This document shows, in pieces, positions 43,208-53,400 of a stretch of DNA of 64,000 nt; the first letter of the stretch is position 1; each line of letters begins with the position of its first letter. Below the pieces are notes generated by a model that did not search any database, was not told the DNA's origin, and was given only the letters and a program-made list of their open reading frames with translations. Source of the stretch: Candidatus Heritagella gallinarum (GTDB lineage Bacteria; Bacillota; Clostridia; Oscillospirales; Acutalibacteraceae); assembly GCA_904394685.1 (NCBI GenBank), contig CAJFNK010000004.1, forward strand, positions 1 through 64,000, read 5' to 3'. Made by a program: the position numbers and the translations under genes.

Positions 43208-44593
43208 TTACAGAACCGTGATTACCGAATCACAGCATCTATAATCTGTGTCGATATTATGGGCGATAAAACGAGCTTTAAAATTTCGGGGATTGCATAT
43301 GGCCTCGGGCATCCCTCCCGATACATCCAAATCTTCCGGAAGGACAAACTTGATACATTTAACCAGGACATCCCGACAGTTGGGGGAGTCGTGTGCAGGA
43401 ATAGTAATCGCTTTCATTCCCCGTTGATACTCGTCTCCGTTAGGTCCGATCTCGGTGAGAATTACGGCTAAAGCAACCCGTTTCCCAGGGCAGACATTTT
43501 TGATCGTGACATCCAATTGAAGAATTCGTCCCAGAGATTCCAGATAGGTGTCTCCCACATCGATAACGACGGAATCCTGACATCCGTCAATGGTCAAATC
43601 CACGGGAACCGGGCAGGGTTCGGGATTTACAACAATGCCACATTCAACTGTTACGGAAGGATCGGGAAAAACAACTACGTTTCCTTCGTTGTCCGAATAG
43701 GTGATGGACTGGTTGACCAGTTTTTGTCCAGGGTCTGGCGCAATATGCTTAATATAGAATTCTAAAGATGCGCCCTCATTTGCAGATACGCCCAGTTCTG
43801 AAATCTTCTATTGAATGGTGTTGGAATCTATCATCATAGCGGTCCCTTTGGTGGGCGGGATCATACTTGTGATAGCAAAATCAGAATTGACTACTTCGTC
43901 AATAACAATATTGGTAGCGCCTGTTTTAGAAATGTTTGCGGCCAAATCCTTAAACAGTTCTTCTAAATCTGCATCATCTGGTGTGACTGCCACATGGGAG
44001 GCGTCCGGGTCGGTGGCCCAGTCGTTCAGCACACTTACATCAATACCGTCCGACCCAATCAAACCGATGCAATAAATAATTACACCGGACGCCCTTGCTG
44101 CTGCCGCAACCGGAGCCGGCGGAGGGCCTGCCGTGGTTTTACCATCCGTAAACAGCACAATCACCTTTGCGTTTGTAGAAAGAGGGTCAAAGAGTTGTGT
44201 GGCCTTTGCAAAAGCATCTGCGTGGTTGGTAGAACCGTCTGCCGTGAGGCTGTCTACCGCATTTTTTAGCGTGTCTACAGAAGTGATCAGCTGTGTGTCT
44301 GCTGTTGCAGTATCGGAAAAACTAACAATGCCCATCCGGCTTCCAGAACCAATATTTCCATCTTGCGAGCTATCGGTTGCTTCATCAATGATATCAATAA
44401 AGGTTTTTGCCCCAGCTTTCATGTTGGCAAGCGGACTGCCTGCCATACTTCCGGATCTGTCCAGCACCAAGACAATATCGGTAGGGCTAGATGAAATATC
44501 CGGTGAAGCAGAAAGTGCAAGGGTCACCTTCAGCATTCCATCACAGTCAATGCGGTCCACATCGATTTGCTTATTCGAGTTTGTAACCCCCAT
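43208..44593 (-). pseudogene. von Willebrand factor A protein interrupted by one amber codon
   Basis: 462 codons read continuously on the minus strand except for a single in-frame TAG at 43808-43810. The first 262 codons hold a vWA domain with a full MIDAS: IVLVLDRSGSMAGS (DxSxS), DGSTNHADAF and LFTDGKT. After the stop the same frame continues as KISELGVSANEGASLEFYIKH and then a cysteine-containing beta domain (CIKFVLPEDLDVSGG, CCDSVITVL). The context NTIQ-stop-KISELGV suggests a former TGG (Trp), one transition away. ATG 44593 follows AGGAGG. No signal peptide. Confidence 0.8.
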
Positions 44594-45000
44594 CGTGTTT
44601 CCTCCTAAATATAAAATCGAGGAAAAATATCCCGATTTATCTTATGTTCTCAAGCAAAAGGTGGACACACTGTCTTGCAACTTTTTTAGAAAATGTAATG
44701 GGCTAACAAGTTGTATGAGTGTAAAAGTGTTATAGTCAGCAAATCCACAAGAGGAGCACTACAGGTAATAAAATCTCTGGATCTCATCCGGCGGCGGTAG
44801 CTCCACTTCAGATTTTTGGAGATGGACAGTGATTCTTTCTGTGAAGCGGCGCCCAAAATAATGAGAAACGTTTCGCTTCCTAAGCTCCCTGTATTTATAT
44901 TTTCTTTAGCTGCAACCTTTATTTTGACAGAAATGTTCCCCAAATATGCCGCAAACATATCCCCGAAGCTCAAAGGGATTTAAGTTCTGCTCTGACCTTG
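44594..45000. other. A+T-rich stretch without a recognised gene
   Basis: A minus-strand frame at 44686-44973 (95 codons) has no SD, resembles nothing known and probably is not a gene. A palindrome GAAACGTTTC of the LacI-operator type lies near 44870. Nothing else is recognised. Confidence 0.5.
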
Positions 45001-45776
45001 CTATGAGATCAATTTTGATTGGAAAGCAATTAAGGGAAAAACATCGCTGTGGAATCCCTGAAAATGTTTACGCTTTTTTTGGAGCATAGCCTAAAAAAGC
45101 ATGCGGATATGATTGGCTTCGAAACCCGTAACGATGCGAATCTGTTTACTGCAGAACCGGTCATGTGGGATATGCAGCAGATTGGAGACTCTTGGACTCC
45201 CGGTTGGGCGGATTTTGAAAATTTCGATAAGGTATTTAGCCAATACGAGACGGAAGAATTCAAAGAGTACTGCACTATTATGCGTGACTGGTACAATGAA
45301 GGGACTTGTGCGAAAAGATGGAGCTACTCTGAAAGACGCTGCACCCGACCGTAAAGCAGGCAGAATTAAGCTGGAATTTCTGGGAAGCTATCCAAATACT
45401 CTGGACGCACACGAAAATAGTAGTAGCAACCTCGATGCATAGAAAATGTCAGAGACTGAAATCAAGGACGGTGAGTATACGGCTGCCAGTTATTCAGTTG
45501 CAACCAGCAGAATGTATATGGCTCCTGATAACGGTTCCGCCACCTGTACCGTTCTGAATACTGTCGGAAAGAAAAAAGAAAGATGTGTGTAACTTATTTA
45601 ACTGCTCAATACAGGTTACAAACTCTACAAGTTAATTAAGCAGGGAAAGAAGGATTCGACTATAAGTATGATGATCAGGGTAATTGGGTTCATGTAGAAG
45701 GTAAATATAATTTTAACAGTATGCAGTGGCAACTGGCACAGTATGATGTATGGAAAGAGGCAAATTCAGTAAAGTA
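45001..45776 (+). pseudogene. Decayed sugar ABC transporter solute-binding protein (DUF3502-like)
   Basis: Four pieces of one protein in different frames. First: ADMIGFETRNDANLF, GDSWTPGWADFENFDKVF and EFKEYCTIMRDWYNEG (45049-45305). After a frame change: KDAAPDRKAGRIKLEFLG and SYPNTLDAHE, then a stop at 45440. Third: KDGEYTAASYSV, MYMAPDNGSATCTVLN (45447-45592). Last: EGFDYKYDDQGNWVHVEG ending at 45776. Together they follow the C-terminal half of extracellular sugar-binding lipoproteins. The N-terminal half and its lipobox are missing. At least two frameshifts and a stop make it non-functional. Confidence 0.75.
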
Positions 45777-46084
45777 ACAGCTGGGAAAGTATTCCGAAAA
45801 GCCACTTTTTCTATACATATGGAGAAAGTCAAAAAATAATAAAATAAATTCTCAAACAAAAATGAATTTGTTATAATTATTAGAGATTTGTCGTTGGCAA
45901 AATAAAATCGCAATAGTAAAATGAGTGTATCAAATATTCCTCCTAAATTTACAGCTCGTTTTATTATTTGCCGTAAAGATAACAAGACGAGCCCTGTATC
46001 TGGAGAAAAATTATGATTTCAAAATTTTTAGAAAGGAGCAGTTGCGTAGTATCAGGAAACAAAAAGATTAAGGAGGAAGAATTT
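45777..46084. other. A+T-rich intergenic stretch
   Basis: About 300 bp with no recognised gene, terminator or clear promoter; only the SD AAGGAGG (46070-46076) of the next frame is identifiable. Confidence 0.5.
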
Positions 46085-47747
46085 GTGAAAACTGTATTGA
46101 AAAAAGCAGCGTCTCTATGTTTGTCAGCGACTATTTTAGCAACCTCTTATATAAATCTGCTTCCATCGTCGGTTACACAAGCGCAGCAGGTAGCAGGAAA
46201 TGCTCCGTTTATCAATACCTGGTTGGTATCCGGCCCATTTGACGAAGCAGCTGCGGATGAAATTTATCAAATTTCTGCCCCGGAAGAACGGGAAAATCTG
46301 GCTTTAAAGGCTCATGCAGAGGCAAACAGCGTTTTCCATAATACCGATGAGGATTTGGTTACCTTTGCAGGCTCTAAAGCAATCGACGGTTCAAAATCTA
46401 CCGAATGGGTATCGTATTTCCCAGATGGAATTTTACCTAAACAGCTTACTTTGACTTGGGATGATCCTATTACTGTTCAGGAAATTGCGGCTTATGACCG
46501 TAAAAGTACCGATCCAGGAGATAATACCACTTCAATCCTATGTGAATTATACAATGCACAGGATGAATTAATTATTTCTGGTGAGACAACAGACCCTACT
46601 TTCGATCAGGTAGGAAATGTAGTTTTCGATACGCCCCAGAATAATGTTTCGAAAATTGTCTTAACCATGCAGAAAAACAACGGAAGTTTTTTGAATCCCG
46701 GAATTCCGGAAGTAATGGTATATGCTGAGAAAGAGGCGGGAGCAATTCCGGAAGATCCTGATACTGAGATCAATCCGGTTTTGGGAGAAAATTTTGGAAC
46801 CGAGACGGAAGAACTTCCGTGGGAATATTTTGATGATCGGTTGTGGAACCGGAGTTATGATGACTACAATGACTTATATGGATACTATGACATTAAACAG
46901 AATATTCCTACGCAGAATCAATATCTGTATGCCCATACCTATGTATATAGCCCCACAGAGCAAAACGCACAAGTACGGGTAGGAGCCAGTGGTTCTTATA
47001 GCGTTTTTGTAAATGATGTACAAGTACAGGGGGCAACAGAACCTGTATTGGTGCAGAAAGATTTGACGGTGAAGGACATTACGCTCAAAAAGGGATGGAA
47101 CAAACTGCTGATTCAAATCAATCATACCTTTACGGATGATGTGTACCGTGATCACAATAAGATGGACAATAATGTGATCTATGCAGGATTTTACGGCCGT
47201 ATCACGGATAGTAACGGAAATGAAATTGAAGGATTACAGTATTCTGTTAGTGGCAATGTCAAGGAGAATGCGCCGCTGCAAATCGATACAGGTGCCTTAA
47301 AAGCCAATCAGGATGACGATGATAATCTTCCCGAAGGAAATATGCCGACTGGATATACGGAATGGCCCTATGTTTGGAATGTATCAACAGCCAATAACAG
47401 CTATGGTGTACATGCGACAGCTTTCCAGCTAATGGCAAGCGGCGGCAAACCGGGATACAGTTGGAAAATTACTGAGGGCAGTTTGCCAGAAGGCGTTACA
47501 TTAAACCTTGACGGAACTTTTGATGGTTATGTAGACGATGACCCCGGAGATTATCCGTTTACCGTACAAGTGACCGACAGTGAAGGAAATACGGCTGATA
47601 AGCAGTTGAGTATCCATGTAAAAGAGCGACCCAACAAGCTTTTTGAAGAAGGACGTGTCAGTGCACTCAGCCATGCTATTGGAGTGTATCCCAGTCTGGT
47701 AGACCCTAATTTTTCTGCAGACTTATGGGCACAACGTGCCAAGGCAG
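46085..47747 (+). pseudogene. Secreted fucosidase-like glycosidase, truncated at its 3' side
   Basis: Open from GTG 46085 (SD AAGGAGG eight bases upstream) to 47779, but only the N-terminal modules remain. Signal peptide (KKAASLCLSATILATS), a carbohydrate-binding discoidin-like region (AIDGSKSTEWVSYFPDG, VQEIAAYDRKS), a beta domain (VRVGASGSYSVFVNDVQV), and a putative-Ig repeat (LMASGGKPGYSWKITEG, LPEGVTLNLDGTFDG). Then the very start of a GH29-like catalytic domain (RVSALSHAIGVYPSLVDPNF). The frame then changes character at HSYHFRYG and stops. The catalytic domain is lost by deletion. Confidence 0.7.
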
Positions 47748-48233
47748 AGGGTCACTCTTATCATTTCCGATACGGTTAAAAACCGTGGTGATACTTCCAC
47801 TCCATTGATGCTGCTTTATCATATGAATGTGGGTTATCCTTTGCTTTGCGAACAGGCAGTCGTATCCATTCCATCCAGCAGGGTCACGCCCCGTGATGCC
47901 AGGGCAGCAGAGGGATTGGATCGTTGGGACAAAGTAGAATCTCCCACTCCGGGATTTAAGGAGCAGTGTTATTTTCATCAATTTGAACAACAGGGAAAAG
48001 CCTCTGTTTATAATCCGGAAAAAAAGGTGGGATTGGAGATTTCTTTTGACACAGAGGAACTCCCGCTTTTTACCGAGTGGAAAATGATGGGGGTACGGGA
48101 TTATGTTCTGGGTCTGGAACCGGGTAATTGCCATCCTAATGGACGCAATATCATGCGTCAGGAAGGAAATCTGTCCTTTATAGAGCCTGGAACGGAAAAG
48201 AACTATTCTGTTCGGGTAACCTGTTTTGAGTAA
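47748..48233 (+). pseudogene. DUF4432 (aldose-epimerase-like) C-terminal fragment
   Basis: A different frame from the preceding glycosidase. ISDTVKNRGDTSTPLMLLYHMNVGYPLL, read in parts, and VRDYVLGLEPGNCHPNGRN, EPGTEKNYSVRVTCFE match the C-terminal half of DUF4432 proteins, which act on or bind aldose sugars. About 160 residues remain. The N-terminal half is missing and the start (GTG 47736) lies in the neighbouring gene's remnant, so it is a deletion product rather than a gene. Confidence 0.7.
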
Positions 48234-48237
48234 ATGA

Positions 48238-48433
48238 AAAATATATCTGAAAATATCAGGAAGCGACCTGTCTGGTAATCTAAAACTAATCCTTCATAGC
48301 CACCTTTGGGACCTTGGATGCACTGTCCAAAACTTTAGGTTTGATGCCTTTTGGCTTTGACTAGATCTCTTTCAAAAATATTCTTCCTCGTATAATACGT
48401 TTCAAGGTTAATAATCAGGTATCAGCAGGCTAT
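48238..48433. other. Intergenic stretch at the island's right end
   Basis: Nothing recognised in these ~200 bp; the following hairpin (48434-48481) ends the region. Confidence 0.5.
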
Positions 48434-48481
48434 AAAAGCGGAGTCTCCACCCTGAAAAATCAGGCGGAAACTCCGCTTTTT
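48434..48481. terminator. Terminator at the island's right end
   Basis: AAAAGCGGAGT...ACTCCGCTTTTT with an inner CCTGA/TCAGG stem. Confidence 0.8.
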
Positions 48482-48617
48482 GCTGCTGATATGCAATTTT
48501 TTATTTTACAGGTAAACGGTTTCTGGAAAATCACTCCAAAAGCCCGCAAACCCGCATGAAACCTAAAGAAAAAAGAGTTGATAAATTAGATATCCGCTCC
48601 AAATGCGAGAACAAAGC

Positions 48618-48657
48618 AAAAGAAAAGGCCAAACCTGGAACGCAACTTGCGTCCAGG
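48618..48657 (-). terminator. Terminator of tRNA-Leu
   Basis: CCTGG-ACGCAA/TTGCGT-CCAGG hairpin (48634-48657) followed on the minus strand by TTTGGCCTTTTCTTTT. Confidence 0.75.
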
Positions 48658-48664
48658 CTCAGCC

Positions 48665-48749
<85 letters not shown>

Positions 48750-48760
48750 CTGATTTTTTT

Positions 48761-48790
48761 ATTATACCTAATCTCTGCTAAAAAAGCAAG
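48761..48790 (-). promoter_or_regulatory. Promoter of tRNA-Leu
   Basis: Minus-strand TTGCTT (48785-48790), 18 bp, TATAAT (48761-48766), 12 bases before the tRNA. Confidence 0.7.
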
Positions 48791-48848
48791 ATTTTCTCTC
48801 CTAAAATTGTAGTTGTCCTTGTCTTTTTATTTTTTCACAATATTCTTA

Positions 48849-48877
48849 TTGACAGCATCCGGGGGGTATGGTATTAT
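48849..48877 (+). promoter_or_regulatory. Promoter of the DUF2325-DUF3793-flavodoxin operon
   Basis: TTGACA (48849-48854), 17 bp, TATTAT (48872-48877). The -35 is consensus. Confidence 0.85.
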
Positions 48878-48896
48878 GAGTTAGTCAAACCTAACC
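48878..48896 (+). promoter_or_regulatory. DtxR/IdeR-like operator 1
   Basis: GAGTTAGTCAAACCTAACC, an imperfect palindrome (TTAG...CTAA), starting directly at the end of the -10 box. It resembles the metal-dependent DtxR-family consensus. Confidence 0.65.
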
Positions 48897-48918
48897 GTTT
48901 GATTTGTTTTTTATCCAT

Positions 48919-48937
48919 GAGTTAGCTTTAACTAACC
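48919..48937 (+). promoter_or_regulatory. DtxR/IdeR-like operator 2
   Basis: GAGTTAGCTTTAACTAACC, sharing the arms of operator 1, 41 bp downstream (about four helical turns). Confidence 0.65.
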
Positions 48938-48966
48938 TATATATTGGCACAGGGAGGAGTCTGGAA

Positions 48967-49254
48967 ATGAGCGTGGTAATCGTCGGTGGAAATGAACGGA
49001 TGGTATATCAATATGAGGACGTTTGTAAAAGCTATGGCTGCAAAGCCAAAGTGTTTGTAAAAGAAAACGGCGCACTCAAAAAGAAACTGGGAACCCCTGA
49101 TCTGTTGATCGTGTTTGTCAATACCGTTTCACACAAAATGGTTATCAGCGCAACCCAGGAAGCAAAACGAAATTGTGTACCGATTGCACGAGTACATACC
49201 AGCAGCATTTCTGCTTTGGAAAACCTTTTGTGTCAACACTGTGGAGGAAAATAA
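48967..49254 (+). CDS. DUF2325 family protein
   Basis: 95 aa. A Rossmann-like small protein starting MSVVIVGGNERMVYQYEDVCKS with VNTVSHKMVISATQEAK in the middle, the DUF2325 pattern. ATG 48967 is seven bases from GGGAGGAG. DUF2325, DUF3793 and flavodoxin genes often accompany Feo iron-uptake genes in gut Firmicutes (recalled); no feoA/feoB is present here. Two metal-type operators precede it. Molecular role unknown. Confidence 0.88.
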   Translation: MSVVIVGGNERMVYQYEDVCKSYGCKAKVFVKENGALKKKLGTPDLLIVFVNTVSHKMVISATQEAKRNCVPIARVHTSSISALENLLCQHCGGK

Positions 49255-49809
49255 ATGGTATTGGAAAAGATTCTGATTGAAAATGGCGCACCCACTCTGG
49301 CAAACCTTAAAACCGCCAGTTTGTTTACCCTTCCTGTGGAAGACGACAGAGAAACGCAACAGGTTTTGAAAAAGTGGGAGAGGGATTTGGGACAAAAAGG
49401 GATTTCCATCGAAATACTTCGTGCCAGCCCGCAGAGCCTGTTGGTGTATGTATACCGAAAAAAACGGCTTCAGCGTGATCTGGAACATCCCAGAGCCCAG
49501 TGTATCCTTTGCTCTCAGGGGTATCGACATCACTCCTCTCAGGAGGCGCTGGACATCTTGAAAATGCGAATTTCTACGCAAGACGGTTTTCCCCACGAAA
49601 TTGGGCTGTTTCTGGGATATCCACCGGAGGATGTACAGGGATTTATCCAAAACCGAGGACAAAACTGCAAATGTTGCGGGTGCTGGAAAGTATATGGAGA
49701 TCCGGAATCGGCTACTCGGCAATTTGCACGGTTTAAAAAATGCAGAGAAGTTTATCTTCGAATGTTTAACGGAGGACGGAGCCTGCACCAGCTGACCGTA
49801 GCCTCCTGA
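49255..49809 (+). CDS. DUF3793 family protein
   Basis: 184 aa, starting immediately after the DUF2325 stop (TAA-ATG) with GGAGGAAAATAA as SD. Family features are VLVYVYRKKRL-like YVYRKKRL, FPHEIGLFLGYPPEDVQGFI (read in parts) and the cysteine motif CKCCGCWKVYGD, a possible metal or Fe-S site. The H-E-x-G-x-F-L-G-Y-P block is diagnostic. Unknown function, consistently tied to iron or redox operons. Confidence 0.9.
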   Translation: MVLEKILIENGAPTLANLKTASLFTLPVEDDRETQQVLKKWERDLGQKGISIEILRASPQSLLVYVYRKKRLQRDLEHPRAQCILCSQGYRHHSSQEALDILKMRISTQDGFPHEIGLFLGYPPEDVQGFIQNRGQNCKCCGCWKVYGDPESATRQFARFKKCREVYLRMFNGGRSLHQLTVAS

Positions 49810-49902
49810 CACCGCAAAAAATATACCTAACCCAAGAACCCCATCCGGCATTTTGATAACAGCCGGGATGCCTATTCTATATTTATCAAAGGAGTGTCAA
49901 CT

Positions 49903-50325
49903 ATGAGCAAAATCGCAGTCGTTTATTGGAGCGGAACTGGAAACACACAGGCCATGGCCGATGCAGTTGCTGCCGGGGCTTCACAGGCAGGGGCGGATGT
50001 TACCGTATATGAAGCCGCTGATTTCAGCGCCACACAGCTGGAAGAATTTGATGCGGTTGCATTTGGCTGCCCATCTATGGGGGCAGAACAGCTGGAAGAA
50101 AGTGAGTTTGAACCCATGTTTTCATCCTGCGAGCCTTTGCTGAACGGCAAAAAGCTGGCGTTGTTTGGCTCTTATGGGTGGGGAGATGGTGAATGGATGC
50201 GAAACTGGGAACAAATCTGCCGGGAGGATGGAGCCGTTCTGGTGTGTGACAGTGTGATTTGTCAGGAATCCCCCGATGAAGAAGCACAGGAATCCTGTAT
50301 GGAGCTTGGTAAGGCACTGGTATGA
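49903..50325 (+). CDS. Flavodoxin
   Basis: 140 aa. The FMN phosphate loop is WSGTGNTQAMA (residues 8-18). A second FMN loop appears as GCPSMGAEQLEESEFEP, and GSYGWGDGEWM is typical of clostridial flavodoxins. An electron carrier that replaces ferredoxin when iron is short, which fits the operators upstream. ATG 49903 follows AAAGGAG. Third and last gene of the operon. Confidence 0.93.
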   Translation: MSKIAVVYWSGTGNTQAMADAVAAGASQAGADVTVYEAADFSATQLEEFDAVAFGCPSMGAEQLEESEFEPMFSSCEPLLNGKKLALFGSYGWGDGEWMRNWEQICREDGAVLVCDSVICQESPDEEAQESCMELGKALV

Positions 50326-50366
50326 TCGCAAGAAAACTCCGCTGTCTTCGTGATGATTGAGTTTGG

Positions 50367-50415
50367 AACAGCAGAAACGGCAAACACATTTGTGCTTGCC
50401 GTTTCTGCTGTTTTG
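50367..50415. terminator. Bidirectional terminator between flavodoxin and the ABC permease
   Basis: A 17-bp perfect stem, AACAGCAGAAACGGCAA and its complement, around a 12-base loop, with flanking T/A runs. Confidence 0.95.
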
Positions 50416-50448
50416 TCTATAAGGAGAGGAAAATTCGCCCAATCCCCA

Positions 50449-53400
50449 TTATTCAATTGATTTCAGGGATTCTACCATACTGATCTTTCGCAGCTTGCGT
50501 TCCATTACCAGATTGACCAGCAGCGAGAACAGCATGGTGAGCAGGAAGGACCACAGATAGCTCAGGAATTTGATGTTTCGTCCGAACATCACCATGTCTA
50601 CCTCAACGGTGTTGATGACAAAGATGTGCAGCACCACGCCAAGCCCCAGTCCTACCATACAGCCCAAAAGGGTCAGCATGATGATTTCACGATAGACATA
50701 CATGCTCACTTCCCGGTCGAAGAATCCCAGAACCTTGATGGTGGCGATCTCCCGTTGGCGCTCGGTGATGTTGATGTTCGTCAGGTTATACAGGACGATA
50801 AACGCCAGCATCCCGGCGCAGAAGATGAGGATCAGCACCACATAATTCAAAGTCCCCAGCATGTCGTTAAAGGTGTCCACCGTTTCCTGAGAGAACGATA
50901 CCATCTTGACCTGGCTGTTTTCCAAAAGGGAATCCGCCACCTGCTGGTGGTCTTCTTCTTTGCAGATGCCCAGCACCTGGTTCCATTCCAGATTGCCAAA
51001 CAGCGATTCATAGGCCGCAGAACCCATATAGAGATAATGGTACACATACTGCTCTGTCACGCCGGTGATGGTGACATCCCGCCAGCGGTCGCCGATTTTT
51101 ACCCGCAGGGTGTCGCCTTGTTCGGCGCCGGTGAGCTGGGAGAGTTTCTCGCTGATAATCACGCTGTTATCGTCAAAGGGAACGGTGTCGTGGCCTTTTC
51201 GTGTACGGAATTCTATCAGATCGGTAAAGACCACGCTGTCTTGCGGAACCTGTATATAGATGTTGACGGTGTTGCCGTCGGAATCCGTCACCTCACCGGA
51301 ATGTTGGGCGGCAAATACAGGGCTGTCCAGATATTGCTCCATCAACCCCTGTGTGCTTTCCATGTCGGTGCCGTCCTCCAGCGTAACGGTGGTGTCATAG
51401 TGATAGAGTTCACCATACTGGATGTCCAGAATATCCGAGATGGAATCCCGGATGCCAAACCCGGTTACGAGCAGCGCTGTACACCCGGCGATGCCCGCCA
51501 TGGTCATAAACAGGCGGCGCTTATAGAGGAACAGATTGCGGGCGGTGACTTTATGCGTAAACGACAGGCGTTTCCAGATCGGAGTAATGCGTTCCAGCAA
51601 AATCCGCTTGCCTGCCTTGGGAGATTTGGGGAGCATCAGTGAAGCCGAAACCTCCCGCAAAGCGCCCCAGCATACCGAGAACGTGGCGCCCATGGTGCAG
51701 ACCATCAGCACCAGCAGCGAAATCAGCGCATAGCCAACCCGATACGGCGCAACCATATCCGGCCCAGCATAAATCATCCGGTAGGCGTTCCACACCACTT
51801 GCGGAAGCACCTGGAATCCGATCAGCGGCCCGATGATGCAGCCCAGCAGCGTGGCGCTTCCTGCATAGAAAAGATATTTACAGGCGATTCGCCCTTTGGT
51901 ATACCCCAGCGCCTTATAGGTTCCGATGATGACCCGTTCTTCTTCCACCATGCGGGTCATGGTGGTGAGCGCCACCAGTGCCGCTACCAGAAAGAAGATC
52001 ACAGGGAACACGGTGGAGAGAGAGGCCATGCGGTTGGCGTCGTTCTGAAAGCTCACAAACCCGGTGTTTGCGCCCCGGTCCAGCACATACCATTGCGCTG
52101 TGGCAATATCGTTGATTTTCTGCTGGGATTCGTCAATTTCCTTTTGGGCGTCCTCCAGCTTCTTTTCGGCCTCTGCCTTTTGCTGCTCATATTCTTCCTG
52201 CCCCTGTTTCAGCTCCTGCTCGCCTTCTTCGAGCTGGGCTTCGCTTTCCTTTAAAAGGGCTTGCTGTTCTTTCAGCTCCTTTTGCCCGTCGGTGATTTCC
52301 TGCTGGCCGTCGTTCAGCTTCTTCTCGTTGGCATCGATTTCGGCCTGTCCGGCCTCTAGCTCGGCAGCGGCGGCGTCAAGCTGCTTTTGGCCTTCTTCCA
52401 GTTGGGCGTTAACCGTGGCTTCTTCTTCCGCCAGCTGCTTTTCACCGGCTTCCAGCTCTGCCTCGCCTTCGGTAACGGTTTGCTGCTGCTTTTCCACTTC
52501 GTCGTTGGCTTCTTCCCACATGGAGCGGGCTTTTTTCAGGGTTTCCCGCAGGGATTCAGCCTGTTCTGTAAGCCCGGCATCCTCCAGCTTTTCAATCTGG
52601 CTTTCCAGGTCGCTTATCCAGGTTTCGATTTCGGTCAGCGCAGCCTGTGCCAACTGAAGCTGCTTCTTGCCGTCCTCCAGCTTTTGGCGGTTTTCTTCAA
52701 TTTCCTTGCGGGCATCGGCAAAGCCCTGTTCTGCCTGTGCCTTCTGGTCTTGAAACTCGCTCAGCTTTTGCTGGTATTGCAGCTGTCCCCAACGCAAATC
52801 CCACTTGGCGTTTTCCAGGGTATCTCGTCCACGGTCCAGCTCCTCCTGCGATTCTTCCAGCTGCTGTTTGCCTTCTTCCAGCGCCAGTTTTCCGTCTTCG
52901 AGCTTTTGCTTGCCGTCCTCAATTTCTTTTTGGGCATCCAAAAGCTCCTGTTCCGCCTCTGCCAGCTGCTGTTCTGCTTTTGCCTTTTCCTCGTCCAGCT
53001 TTTTCTGGCCGTCGTCGAGTTCTTTTTGGGCTTCTCCCTTTACTTCATTGGTGCGAATCACCGTTCGTTCCTCGCCGGTTTCTTCCAGCGTTTCCTGAAT
53101 CTGGTCAATTAGCGCCTCATACTTGCCGTCAAAGGCATTGAGTGAATCCGCCTCGTCTACGGTGGCGAAAATCTCGGTATACGCTTCCTGGTCAAAAGCG
53201 CTTTGCGGCAAATAGGCATAAAGGTCAAGCTGGCCGTCTCCCATAGCGGTAGAACCAATGGTAAAAGAGAGATAATAGGAGGTTTGCACCAGCCCGACCA
53301 CCGTGAGCTCTTTTTCTTTGATGCCGTCGTTGTTTACCGTGATGGTTTTTCCCACCGGGGACTCCATTTCCTCCGTCTGGCGCATACCGAGGACACATTC

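Noticed and set aside
44686-44973. 95-codon minus-strand frame between the vWA and solute-binding remnants
   Set aside because: No SD, no recognisable domain, and it lies in a decayed region; left unannotated as a gene.
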